A stretch of DNA of 36,153 nt from Prochlorococcus sp. AG-459-B06 (lineage in GTDB: Bacteria > Cyanobacteriota > Cyanobacteriia > PCC-6307 > Cyanobiaceae), in NCBI GenBank assembly GCA_003209475.1, contig QCQY01000012.1, positions 1 to 36,153 on the forward strand. Reading direction: 5' to 3'. Shown here piece by piece: positions 17,910 to 26,692 of the stretch. A program made the position numbers and the translations under genes. A model generated the notes under the pieces. It was given only the letters and a program-made list of their open reading frames with translations. It searched no databases and was not told where the DNA came from. Position 1 is the stretch's first letter, and each line of letters starts with the position of its first letter.

Positions 17910-18822
17910 ATGGTAAAGCATATCTTTTTTCTAAGTAAATACCAAAAATAATTAATAAAATCACAAAGGTATACATCATAATTAAGTTATTTAAATGAGA
18001 TAATATCAATAAAAGAAAAGTAGAAAAAGTATATATTAATGTAACTTCAGAATGTTTCATCCCATTTCTTTGAAGTCTTTGATATAAATGCTTTTTATGA
18101 GCGGAAAATATATTCTCACGATTTAAAAGTCTTCTAAGAATACATATAATACTATCCATTAACAATGGAGAAACAGTTAAAAACATAGTTAAAGAAGAAT
18201 CAAAATTTTTATTTGTAAAAATCATATAAAATAAAATAATTCCTAAAAATGTGCTTCCAGAATCACCCATAAATAGTTTTGCAGGACACCAATTATAAAA
18301 TAAGAAAATAAATAAACAGATTGTAATTCCTAAAAAATCCCTATTATTAATAAAAGCATAATTCAAAAATATAAGAGCCATATTACTAGCCACTAATCCA
18401 TCAATTCCATCCATAAAGTTTATACAATTGATCAAAAACAAGCCTAGAAATAAAGTTATTAAAAAATTAACGCTGCTAGATAATTGAATTGTATTAAAAA
18501 TAGAAAAATTTATATATGAGAAATAAATAATAGATATATTCAATACTTGAAAAATTAATCTATAAAGCTGTTTTAAATTAAATAAATCATCAAAAAAACC
18601 CAAGATCCCAATAGGTAATAAAATTAATAATTTATAATTACCAGTAATAAATATATTTATTAAGTGTATTAATAAGAATACTAACCCTCCACTGGTAGGT
18701 ATATCCTTATAGTGAGAGCTACGGGAAACGGGCTTATCAAGAATAAGTTTTGAAAAATATTTCTGAAAGATTTTAAAAATAATGGTCGATAAAAAAATGT
18801 ATAAAAAAATTTCTTTTACCAC
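17899..18822 (-). CDS. WecA/TagO/MraY-type undecaprenyl-phosphate sugar-1-phosphate transferase
   Basis: Integral membrane enzyme that starts a glycan by moving a sugar-1-phosphate (commonly GlcNAc-1-P) from a UDP-sugar to undecaprenyl phosphate. The 307 residues have about nine to ten hydrophobic segments. They show the family motifs DIPTSGGL, GFFDDL (Asp pair), NCINFMDGIDGL, KLFMGDSGSTFLG and the cytoplasmic HKKHLYQRLQRNGMKHSEV. GTG is the start. It is the only initiating transferase in the window and lies opposite to its neighbours, as in many cyanobacterial polysaccharide loci. The exact sugar is not predictable from the motifs. Confidence 0.9.
   Translation of the reverse strand: MVKEIFLYIFLSTIIFKIFQKYFSKLILDKPVSRSSHYKDIPTSGGLVFLLIHLINIFITGNYKLLILLPIGILGFFDDLFNLKQLYRLIFQVLNISIIYFSYINFSIFNTIQLSSSVNFLITLFLGLFLINCINFMDGIDGLVASNMALIFLNYAFINNRDFLGITICLFIFLFYNWCPAKLFMGDSGSTFLGIILFYMIFTNKNFDSSLTMFLTVSPLLMDSIICILRRLLNRENIFSAHKKHLYQRLQRNGMKHSEVTLIYTFSTFLLLILSHLNNLIMMYTFVILLIIFGIYLEKRYALPFKA
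17903..17919. terminator. Weak candidate bidirectional terminator at a convergent overlap
   Basis: GCTTT (17903-17907) and AAAGC (17915-17919) form a 5 bp stem with a 7-base loop where two genes overlap tail to tail. On the plus strand a T-rich stretch (TATCTTTTTTC) follows. The stem is short, so this is only suggestive. Confidence 0.3.
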
Positions 18823-18987
18823 TATAAATTTATATATTAATAAACTTTATTATAATGAATCCTAAAAATAAATCTTAAAAGCTAAATTTAATAATGATTA
18901 TCTAAATAAATTACATTTAATTAAATCTGACTTTCAACAGTAAATAGATTAGTTAATCTTTATATTGATTTGATAAGTTAATAAATC
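18823..18987. promoter_or_regulatory. Divergent intergenic region with overlapping -10-like boxes
   Basis: 165 bp between the minus-strand initiating transferase and the plus-strand CgeB-like gene. TATTATAATGA at 18848-18858 contains TATAAT on the plus strand (18851-18856) and, overlapping it, TATAAT on the minus strand (18854-18849). The minus-strand box is 27 bp from that gene's start. No clear -35 boxes are seen, and the AT content makes chance matches likely. Confidence 0.35.
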
Positions 18988-19881
18988 GTGTCTAAAGATA
19001 CATGGTGTTTTGTTTACCATCATAACCCAGAATATGAATGGAGCTTGCCAAAAGGATTTGCTGAAGAGCTTGAGAATCAAGAAATAAAAGTGATAAGAAA
19101 TGAATGTAGTGATCCCAATTTTTTTAGATTGCCATCAGCAAAAGAAATTGAGAAACAAAATATTAAGGTAGTCCTTATTTTCTATGCAGGTTATAATAAT
19201 CAATTAAACAATAATCTAATTAATTTTAAAAAGGAATTTCCTCAAGTCATCCTTATAAATGAGTTAGGTGATGAGCCTCAAACTAGAAAGCTAAATTATA
19301 TTAGAGCAGCTGTTTCAGATATTTCTCTTACTCCTGATTATGAATGTTATAAATATTGGAAGGAAAAAGATTTTAATTGCTATTGGTTTACACACTGGGC
19401 TGATAGCAAAATTTTCCATTTAAAGAATGAAGGGAAGCGAAAAATTTTTATTGGCACCTCTATGGGGAATAGAAGTTATTCAATAATTTTAAAATTATTA
19501 CTTGGTAAATTTTTTGTAAATAAAAGACTTAAAGATTATGAGAACACCTTTTTTTATAATGAAACACAGATTTGTTTTCAATATGCAAGGTGGTCAGAAA
19601 TAACAAGAAGAATATTTGAGTCTGGAGCATGTGGCTGTTGTATATTGACGAATAAAATTCCAGATGAAAAGATGTTAGGGAAAATATTTCATCATAATGA
19701 AAGCATTATTTTTTATACAAATATTTTTTCTTTAATCAAACAACTATTTCTAATCTTAAAGGATAAAAAAAAGATTAAAAGAATCTCGCAACATTCATAT
19801 CATATTATAAAGAACAACCATACAGTAGAAAAAAGAGTTGAAAGATTAATAGGAATTGTCGAAGAGTATCAATCAAGATGA
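18988..19881 (+). CDS. CgeB-like glycosyltransferase family protein
   Basis: 297 residues starting at GTG. The last third contains RRIFESGACGCCILTNKIP, followed by the segment IFHHNESIIFY and helices ending HHxxxxRVE-like (NHTVEKRVERLIGIV). This is the C-terminal pattern of Glyco_trans_1_2/CgeB proteins, GT-B-fold sugar transferases. The N-terminal half has VLIFYAGYNNQLNNNLINFK and ILINELGDEPQTRKLNYIRA, a plausible first Rossmann half. No signal peptide is present. It starts the second plus-strand run, 28 bp before a GT4 gene. Confidence 0.72.
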   Translation: MSKDTWCFVYHHNPEYEWSLPKGFAEELENQEIKVIRNECSDPNFFRLPSAKEIEKQNIKVVLIFYAGYNNQLNNNLINFKKEFPQVILINELGDEPQTRKLNYIRAAVSDISLTPDYECYKYWKEKDFNCYWFTHWADSKIFHLKNEGKRKIFIGTSMGNRSYSIILKLLLGKFFVNKRLKDYENTFFYNETQICFQYARWSEITRRIFESGACGCCILTNKIPDEKMLGKIFHHNESIIFYTNIFSLIKQLFLILKDKKKIKRISQHSYHIIKNNHTVEKRVERLIGIVEEYQSR

Positions 19882-19909
19882 TTATTAAGAAAATCTTTTT
19901 ATTAAAAAA

Positions 19910-21151
19910 ATGAGAATACTGATTTACCTAGAACAATCAAAAATACTTGAAAAAATGATTAACGAATATCAAGTTAATCCAGGAGTAGGAGGAACAACTT
20001 ATACATCGGCAAGACTAGCTATTGAAATACAAAAAGAATCTGATAATAATAATCTTAATTTTCAAATTACTTTATTTACAAAAAACCCCATAAAAGATAA
20101 ATTTTTTAATCTCAGAGTTATCAGTGAAAAAGATGCATTCAAAGAGAATTGGGATATTACTTTATTGACTGGAAATATAATTGAGAATATTTATAAAAAT
20201 AAAATTAAACTTTTTTCTAAAAGGACTTTTATTTGGACTAGGCATCCTTTTGATAAAAACATGATTAAGGTTGCAAAAGATTTAAATTTTGAATTAATAT
20301 CAGTCGGTAAAAATCAATACTTATCAAATTATTTTTTAATTGGTCCTCATAATCATATTGATAATTTATTTTGCGCTAAAAGGATAAGAAAAACTGCTTT
20401 CAACAATGAAAATTGGTTATCTCTTCAACCTAAAGAAGATAAAACCAAACTTAGGATTGGATATATGGGAGCATTAGTACCTAGTAAAGGCTTCCATTTG
20501 ATCGCTGAAAACTGGAATTCAATTTCATCATCATTGAAAGATATAGGATTAACTCCTATTTTAGAAGTTATTGGCGGATCAGATCTTTATGATTTCGAGA
20601 AAGGGCATAAATTTATTCCTTGTGATAAAGAATATGGTAAAAAAATTTATAAATATATAAAAAATGAAATAGATAAAACAATCTTCTTTCATGGAACTCT
20701 TAATTCAAATAGATATGAAATAATGAAGAAATGTGATATAGCTTTATTTAATCCAAGAGGCCATGGTGAAGCATTTCCTGCTTCAATACTTGAATGGATG
20801 GCTCTTTCAATTCCAGTAATTAGTTGTTTAAATTATGGTTGTGCAGATGTTATGTCTTATAATAAATCTTTAGTAATAAATAATGAAAAAGAAATTGCTA
20901 ATAAGCTGCAGGAATTCGCAATGCTTGATAAGCATGAAAAAAAGGAATTAAAAAAATTGAGTTATACAATATCAAATTATTTCTCCTCAAATCAAGACTC
21001 TATTATTTATCAATGGATTTTATTATTTACTCAGAAAAACAAATTAATTAATGAATATCTAGAAATAGATATTGTAAAAAAAACAATTTTTAACAAATTT
21101 ATTATTTCAATTAAAAGTACAATTCATAAACTTATTTCACTTTTCAAATAA
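19910..21151 (+). CDS. GT4-like glycosyltransferase
   Basis: 413 residues with GT-B organisation. The N-terminal half begins MRILIYLEQSKILEKM and contains NPGVGGTTYTSARLAIEIQ, the glycine-rich acceptor-side loop. The C-terminal half has RIGYMGALVPSKGFHLIAEN, then DIALFNPRGHGEAFPASILE (about residues 275-295) in place of the usual E-x7-E region, and ALSIPVISCLNYGCADV. Basic amphipathic residues close the protein. Its stop is directly followed by the start of the amidotransferase gene, so the two are probably coupled. Confidence 0.83.
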   Translation: MRILIYLEQSKILEKMINEYQVNPGVGGTTYTSARLAIEIQKESDNNNLNFQITLFTKNPIKDKFFNLRVISEKDAFKENWDITLLTGNIIENIYKNKIKLFSKRTFIWTRHPFDKNMIKVAKDLNFELISVGKNQYLSNYFLIGPHNHIDNLFCAKRIRKTAFNNENWLSLQPKEDKTKLRIGYMGALVPSKGFHLIAENWNSISSSLKDIGLTPILEVIGGSDLYDFEKGHKFIPCDKEYGKKIYKYIKNEIDKTIFFHGTLNSNRYEIMKKCDIALFNPRGHGEAFPASILEWMALSIPVISCLNYGCADVMSYNKSLVINNEKEIANKLQEFAMLDKHEKKELKKLSYTISNYFSSNQDSIIYQWILLFTQKNKLINEYLEIDIVKKTIFNKFIISIKSTIHKLISLFK

Positions 21152-22591
21152 ATGTGCGGTTTTATAATTTCAATATCAAAAAAAGAAATTTCTAATTCTG
21201 ACCTTTTGAAAGCAAATTCATTGATTTCAAGTAGAGGACCTGATCAAACAAATAGATTAAGTTTCAAAAAAGATGGATATTATTATCAATCTATTCATAA
21301 TCTTTTAGATATTTCGAATTTTTTTATATCTCAGCCTATTTTTACAGATTTAAAAAATTTGTTATTATTTAATGGTGAAATATATAATCCTCAAAACAAC
21401 AAACCTGATACTTTAAATTTATACGATGAATTAACAAATAATAATTTATCAAATTATTTAAAAAATGCCAGAGGTGAATACGCCATTTGTACCGTAAATA
21501 TAGAAAAAAAAATAATCTCAATTTACACAGATTTAATAGGCACTAAACCAATCTTCATTGGTACTAGGAATGACTCAATTTGCATATCTTCCTATAAGTC
21601 TGCAATATCTAATTTACTTTATGATGAAATTAAAGAAGTCCCTCCAAATAAAAAAATTGAAATAAAATATATTAATTTAGAAAGTCCAGAAATTAGTTAT
21701 GAAGATTTTTTTATTCTCGATCTTAATCAATTCAAATCAACATATGATTCATGGATTGAAGTCTTTAAAATAAGTGTAAAAGAAAGATCAGTTCATTTTA
21801 AATCTAAAATTTGCGTACCTTTATCATCGGGTTATGATTCAGGAGCAATATGTTGCGTATTAAATAAATTAAAAATTCCATACTCAACTGTTACTGTTGG
21901 TAATGCTGAAAATAAGGCTATTCTAAAAAAAAGAATATCGATTAATAAAAAATTTTCATGTATAAAACATTATCAAATTCCTGCACTTACAAAAAATGAA
22001 TCAGCAAAAGTTTCCTTATTTTTAAAAGATAAATTAGGCAATATAAAATATGATCATAAAGATACACCCCAAAAAGAAGCAATTATGTTGCATGAAGATG
22101 GAGGAGCTTTAGGTTTAGCAGTTCTATGTAAAGAGATGTCTAGTAAAGGATTCAATGTAATAATCTCAGGTGGAGGAGCAGATGAAATAATTTCAGATTA
22201 TGGCTTTAATGGTAAAAAGATTTATTCGCATTCTGAATTTGGCGGTAAATTTCCAAAAAATCTAGAAACAATTTTTCCTTGGAAAAAATTCTATGGTGAT
22301 AGTCAAAGAAGTTATTTAAAAAAAGACGAAATGGTTTCTGGTTTATATGGAATAGAAGGAAGATATCCTTTTTTAGATTTAAACGTTATTCAGGAGTTTC
22401 TCAATTTAAGTTCTGAATTGAAAAATGAAAAATATAAATCCTGCATATCAGAGTTTTTAGAACGTGAAAACTATCCTTTTGAAAAAAATTCGAAAGAAGG
22501 ATTTAATCCTATGAAGTCTAATCTAAGTATCTTAAAAAAATTATTCATTAAGTCAAAAAAATTATTAGAAACCATATCACTTTTAAATTGA
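21152..22591 (+). CDS. Asparagine-synthetase-like glutamine amidotransferase
   Basis: 479 residues with the two AsnB domains. N-terminal class II glutaminase: catalytic Cys2 (MCGF), SRGPD near residue 30, FNGEIYN near residue 72. C-terminal ATP-pyrophosphatase synthetase domain: PLSSGYDSGAICCVL near residue 223 and SGGGADEIISDYGF near 340. It is shorter than housekeeping AsnB (about 550-630 aa). The arginine of the usual RLSIVD segment, which holds the glutamine carboxylate, is not seen; the aligned stretch reads HNLLDIS. In sugar loci such proteins (for example WbpS-type) can amidate a uronic acid, which fits a UDP-glucuronate-making locus, but that is inference. Confidence 0.82.
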   Translation: MCGFIISISKKEISNSDLLKANSLISSRGPDQTNRLSFKKDGYYYQSIHNLLDISNFFISQPIFTDLKNLLLFNGEIYNPQNNKPDTLNLYDELTNNNLSNYLKNARGEYAICTVNIEKKIISIYTDLIGTKPIFIGTRNDSICISSYKSAISNLLYDEIKEVPPNKKIEIKYINLESPEISYEDFFILDLNQFKSTYDSWIEVFKISVKERSVHFKSKICVPLSSGYDSGAICCVLNKLKIPYSTVTVGNAENKAILKKRISINKKFSCIKHYQIPALTKNESAKVSLFLKDKLGNIKYDHKDTPQKEAIMLHEDGGALGLAVLCKEMSSKGFNVIISGGGADEIISDYGFNGKKIYSHSEFGGKFPKNLETIFPWKKFYGDSQRSYLKKDEMVSGLYGIEGRYPFLDLNVIQEFLNLSSELKNEKYKSCISEFLERENYPFEKNSKEGFNPMKSNLSILKKLFIKSKKLLETISLLN

Positions 22592-24489
22592 TGTACATAA
22601 ATAAGATAAAAAATTTTCTTCACGGTAAAAGGATAGGAAAAAAAGGAAGAGTATTTTTACTTATGACCATGGATGCAGTCCTTATTTTTCTATCTGTATC
22701 AATTGTTTTTTTTATTCTAAGGAATGAGATTCTATACCCTGTTATTCCTGTGAGTAAATGGTTGATACCAACTATTATTTTAATTGGTTTACCATTTTAT
22801 ATTTTCAGTAATCAATATAAAAGTCTTACGAGATATGTTGGAGCAAAATCTTTCTTTTTATTAACTTGTAGAAATGGGATTTTACTTCTAATAATATCAT
22901 TCTTTTCTAATTTTTTTGGATTGCCTAGACCTTCAAATAGTAGCTGGATTCTTATTTGGTTTACACTCTCCACACTAACAAGTTTAACAAGACTATTAGC
23001 AAGAGATATATTAGTGAATTTCGATAAATCAAAATTAAAAGTCAAAAGAATTGCTATTTATGGATCAGGAACTGAAGCTATTCAATTAGCTGCTTCTCTA
23101 AAAATTTCTAAAACTTATGAAATAATATGCTTCATAGAGGATCTAAAAGCTTTACATAATAGAACTATTTGGGATCTGCCTATTAAATCAATTGAATATA
23201 TTGATAAAATTAATAATATTGACGAGATTTTTCTTGCTAAGCCAAGCCTAAACAAAGAAACAATTAGAAAAGTTTATTTAAAGGCAAAAAAGAAAAATAT
23301 CGGCATTTCTGAAATACCTTCAATTGAAGATATTACAACAGGAAAGACGAAAATTGATTCTTTGAAACCCATTTCAATAGAGAGCTTACTTGGGAGAGAT
23401 GAAATATATGTAAATCTAGAATACGCAAAATCTGTTATCGAAAACAAGTCTATCTGTGTAACAGGTTCAGGAGGATCAATAGGTTCTGAATTATGTGAAC
23501 AGATAATTAAATTAAAACCCAAAAAAATTATTTTGTTTGAACAAAGTGAGATTAATTTGTATAAATTATTAGAAAAATTAAAAGACAGTACTACAAAAAA
23601 CTCACAATTAATTCCAATATTAGGTTCTGCAAATAATCTCTTCTTATTAGAAAAAGTTTTAAAAAATGAAAATATTGAAGTTATTTTTCATACAGCAGCT
23701 TATAAACATGTTCCATTGGTTGAAAGTAATCCTATTTCAGGAATAGAGAATAATGTTTTAACTACTCTTACTGTTTGCAAGGCAGCTTTAAAGACAAAAG
23801 CTAAACAGGTGATATTAGTTTCTACAGATAAAGCGGTAAGGCCTAGCAATGTTATGGGTGCATCTAAGAGACTAGCAGAAATAATTTTCCAAGCATTTGC
23901 ATCTGAAGAAACTAGTCTAGGTAAAGCGGATAAAGATTATATTCCAACTCTATTTTCAATTGTAAGGTTTGGGAACGTATTGGCTTCGTCGGGATCAGTT
24001 GTACCACTTTTTAAAAGACAAATTAATAATGGTGGGCCTATTACATTAACCCATAGAGACATTGTTAGATATTTTATGACAATTAAAGAAGCCGTAAGGC
24101 TAATTTTAATAACAACAACAATGACAAATGGTGGAGATGTATTTTTGTTAGATATGGGAGAGCCAGTAAAAATATTTTCTTTAGCAGAGCAAATGATTAA
24201 ATTAAGTGGTTTAACAATCAAAAACAAAGAAAATCCAGAAGGTGATATTGAAATTTTAGAGACAGGTTTAAGACCAGGAGAGAAGCTTTTTGAAGAGTTA
24301 CTAATTAATGCTGAAGCGATCCAAACTGAACATCCACTTATATATAGAGCTAATGAAAATTATATTGAATATGATGAATTAATAGTAAAATTAAAACTTT
24401 TAGAGAAAGCAATTAATCAAAATAATTTGAAAGAAGTATTAAAAAATCTCTCAATTTTAGTTCCAGAATGGAAAGCAAATTATAGATAA
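22591..24489 (+). CDS. Membrane-bound nucleotide-sugar 4,6-dehydratase/epimerase (PglF/FlaA1/CapD family)
   Basis: About 632 residues. The N-terminus has four hydrophobic segments (roughly 20-42, 52-73, 88-108, 115-135). A first Rossmann-like domain follows (KRIAIYGSGTEAIQLAASL), then an SDR catalytic domain (CVTGSGGSIGSELCEQI near 290). The active-site region STDKAVRPSNVMGASKR has the TDK and Met-x3-Lys form typical of this family's long dehydratases, which act on UDP-GlcNAc and start routes to diamino or deoxyamino sugars. I use ATG 22591, overlapping the previous stop by one base (TGATG); TTG at 22588 would add one residue. With the WecA-like protein it suggests an amino-deoxysugar in the glycan. 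Confidence 0.91.
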   Translation: MYINKIKNFLHGKRIGKKGRVFLLMTMDAVLIFLSVSIVFFILRNEILYPVIPVSKWLIPTIILIGLPFYIFSNQYKSLTRYVGAKSFFLLTCRNGILLLIISFFSNFFGLPRPSNSSWILIWFTLSTLTSLTRLLARDILVNFDKSKLKVKRIAIYGSGTEAIQLAASLKISKTYEIICFIEDLKALHNRTIWDLPIKSIEYIDKINNIDEIFLAKPSLNKETIRKVYLKAKKKNIGISEIPSIEDITTGKTKIDSLKPISIESLLGRDEIYVNLEYAKSVIENKSICVTGSGGSIGSELCEQIIKLKPKKIILFEQSEINLYKLLEKLKDSTTKNSQLIPILGSANNLFLLEKVLKNENIEVIFHTAAYKHVPLVESNPISGIENNVLTTLTVCKAALKTKAKQVILVSTDKAVRPSNVMGASKRLAEIIFQAFASEETSLGKADKDYIPTLFSIVRFGNVLASSGSVVPLFKRQINNGGPITLTHRDIVRYFMTIKEAVRLILITTTMTNGGDVFLLDMGEPVKIFSLAEQMIKLSGLTIKNKENPEGDIEILETGLRPGEKLFEELLINAEAIQTEHPLIYRANENYIEYDELIVKLKLLEKAINQNNLKEVLKNLSILVPEWKANYR

Positions 24490-24503
24490 TTATTTTACGA
24501 AAC

Positions 24504-25517
24504 TTATTCAGCAAATTTTTTAAAAAACACAATTTTTACATTCTTTTTCTTAGAGTAATCATATAAAACAAACAAACTAAAAAGAAAAATTGATATTACT
24601 AAATTTGCAGAGAAAATACTTGCGTTTCCTGCTGTTACGAGAATATTGGAATTTATTTTAGGTAATATATGTAAAAATAAAAAATATAGACTTGTTAACA
24701 AACTAATTATTGATGATAAAAGGAAAAAAGATCCCAAACTTAATTTGTAAATATATTTATAAAGAATATCTCTTAAGAAATTGAAACCCCAAAATTTTAA
24801 GAGAGGGTAAATCATATTTGAAGATTTCATTGAACTTCTCCATTCTTTGCCATATATTGTATGCATCGGAAACTGATGCAAATTAGCTCCTAAATTGCTA
24901 CATCTTTTTATAATACTACATTCGAAAAGATATCTTGACTCAATATTAGTTTTAAATTTTTTAGATATTAAATACTTTAGAGTGATTTGATTCATGGAAA
25001 AAAATCCATTAGAAATATCAGTTAAACCTTTATAAACTAAACACATCCTGGAAAGTGGCTCAAGCAGGAAAGAACCTAATCTTCTATCAAAAGGGATATT
25101 TTTATTATTAATAGGGAAATGGAATCTAGTTCCCTTAACAAGAGTTAATTCATTTAATGGCAGATTTAATAAATAAGGTACCAATTCAAGAAGGTATTCT
25201 GGTGGATGTTGCCCATCTGAATCCATCTTTATAAAAAATTGGTTTTCTGAATTTAATGCCTCTTTAAAACCTATTAAAGAAGAAGCTCCAACTCCCAGAT
25301 TATTTTTATTATGAATTACATTAAATATCTCTGACTTTGGTATTTCCTTATATGAGTAATCTGGGCAAAAATCATCAACAATATATACTGAAATTGAACA
25401 AATGTTAGATAATTCAGAAGCAATTTTAATTAATTGATTACATAAAGTACCTACTTTATTTTTTGCCCTATAACAGGGAATAATTACAGCTACTTTTGCT
25501 CTCAATTTATGTTGCAT
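24504..25517 (-). CDS. GtrB/DPM1-type polyprenyl-phosphate glycosyltransferase
   Basis: 337 residues. The GT2 catalytic domain has AVIIPCYRAKNKVGTLCNQL, YIVDDFCPD, NNLGVGASSLIGFKEAL and the metal motif FFIKMDSDGQHPPEYL near residue 95. RRLGSFLLEPLSRM and the conserved DISNGFFSMN follow. The C-terminus has two membrane helices (about residues 255-285 and 298-322). That layout matches GtrB, ArnC and dolichol-phosphate mannose synthase, which load a sugar on undecaprenyl phosphate for use outside. GtrA-like and GT-C-like partners occur near 30.6-32.1 kb on the same strand. Convergent with the dehydratase gene (14 bp apart). Confidence 0.86.
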   Translation of the reverse strand: MQHKLRAKVAVIIPCYRAKNKVGTLCNQLIKIASELSNICSISVYIVDDFCPDYSYKEIPKSEIFNVIHNKNNLGVGASSLIGFKEALNSENQFFIKMDSDGQHPPEYLLELVPYLLNLPLNELTLVKGTRFHFPINNKNIPFDRRLGSFLLEPLSRMCLVYKGLTDISNGFFSMNQITLKYLISKKFKTNIESRYLFECSIIKRCSNLGANLHQFPMHTIYGKEWRSSMKSSNMIYPLLKFWGFNFLRDILYKYIYKLSLGSFFLLSSIISLLTSLYFLFLHILPKINSNILVTAGNASIFSANLVISIFLFSLFVLYDYSKKKNVKIVFFKKFAE

Positions 25518-25560
25518 TTTAAATTATGGGAATTAGAAAATACATAAATGAATATATTAC

Positions 25561-25728
25561 TATAACAGAAATTAATTTCTCTAATAATATTGATTTTAGA
25601 TAACTATAGTTCCAATTTTTAGCAAATTTATTTAAAAATCTACCTAATAGAATAAAAATTTCAATTGGTTTGTTAATTGACTTAATTATAGTCAGTAGCA
25701 TTAGCGAAATAATAACTCTTTCATCAAT
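25561..25728 (+). pseudogene. Decayed copy of the 5' end of the ABC flippase gene
   Basis: This stretch matches 27078-27261, the promoter region and first 50 codons of the intact ABC transporter gene. The last 48 bases (25681-25728) differ from 27214-27261 at only two positions and still encode LIIVSSISEIITLSSI against LIIVSSISEILTLSSI. The earlier part is more diverged and has lost about 12 bases. The start codon is gone, and in-frame TAG/TAA codons follow the DNY codons. The match ends abruptly at 25728, so only this fragment survives. The -10-like TATAAT of the intact gene corresponds to TATAAC here. An antisense open frame across it is a by-product. Confidence 0.85.
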
Positions 25729-25873
25729 AAAGATATTTTCCATAAAAAACTAGAAGAAGGCTATTAAAGATAAAATAAGATGATTTTGTTTCTTATTATT
25801 AATATTTTTACCTTACCGATTAGCTTTTTAAATTAACCATATAAATTAGAATTTAAAATGGACAAAAACAATT
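25729..25873. other. Non-coding stretch between the ABC fragment and the FkbM gene
   Basis: No gene of any length could be supported. It is AT-rich, and an ATG at 25858 opens a ten-codon frame (MDKNNFERK, stop) just out of frame with the following methyltransferase gene. Together with the ABC fragment it forms a 356-base stretch without an intact gene. Confidence 0.5.
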
Positions 25874-26692
25874 TTGAAAGGAAATAACTTTTTTAAAAAA
25901 ATTATAAATAGATTTAAATTAATCATCTTTAAATCAACATCATATATTAGATATATTTCTTGTTCTTTTTTAGAAAGTAATGGAATCAAAAATATAGGTA
26001 ATTTAATTTTTATCTCAAATTTTAAATACAATTACCAAATTATAAAATTTACCCAAAATGATCCAACTATTGTAAATTTAAAGAAATTAGTATCAAAGGA
26101 TAGTATTTTTATTGATATTGGAGCGAATATTGGAATAGTCACTTTAATTATCTCAAAATTTGTTGAAAAGGTTTATAGTTTTGAGCCAGTTATCTCAAGT
26201 TATATTAATCTATGCAGAAATATTGAAATAAATAATATAAAAAATATTGTTCCTTTAAACATGGCATTGTCTGAAAAATGCTCACTACTTGAAATTACAA
26301 ATATCCCGTATGGGGAAACTAATAAAGTTGTTAAAACGCATATCTTAGAAAATGAAATTTGTAGAGTGTATGACTTTTTAAATGTATTTGCATCAACATT
26401 AGATAATTTAAATAAATATTATTTGCATTTAAAAAATGATAAGAAAATAATTATTAAAATTGATACTGAATCACATGAACTATATGTTCTAAATGGTGCT
26501 AAATCTTTTCTAATGAATAAAGCCCCAATACTAATTTGTATGGAGCAAAATCCAAGGACAAAAGAACCTTTAATAAAATTTATGAATTCTTTGAAATTTA
26601 AAAAAATTGATACTTATAATTTCCAAGGGTTTGTAAAAGACGAAGAAAATATGTATTTTGCTAATGATTATTTTCTTAAGGAAAAAAAGTAA
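25874..26692 (+). CDS. FkbM-family SAM-dependent methyltransferase
   Basis: About 272 residues. The SAM-binding core is IFIDIGANIGIVTLIISKF (about residues 76-94), followed by VYSFEPVISSYINLCRNIEI and the FkbM-type acidic IIKIDTESHELYVLNGA near residue 197, with FLMNKAPILICME after it. FkbM enzymes O-methylate sugars or polyketides, so methylation of a glycan hydroxyl is the likely role here. The start is weak: TTG at 25874 is the best in-frame choice, with no clear ribosome site. An ATG 16 bp upstream is in another frame, so a small start-region frameshift is possible. It lies between two direct repeats of the ABC gene start. Confidence 0.82.
   Translation: MKGNNFFKKIINRFKLIIFKSTSYIRYISCSFLESNGIKNIGNLIFISNFKYNYQIIKFTQNDPTIVNLKKLVSKDSIFIDIGANIGIVTLIISKFVEKVYSFEPVISSYINLCRNIEINNIKNIVPLNMALSEKCSLLEITNIPYGETNKVVKTHILENEICRVYDFLNVFASTLDNLNKYYLHLKNDKKIIIKIDTESHELYVLNGAKSFLMNKAPILICMEQNPRTKEPLIKFMNSLKFKKIDTYNFQGFVKDEENMYFANDYFLKEKK

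Noticed and set aside
25519-25743. A 74-codon minus-strand open frame upstream of the GtrB-like gene
   Set aside because: It is the antisense of the decayed ABC fragment, which reads as recognisable ABC sequence on the plus strand.
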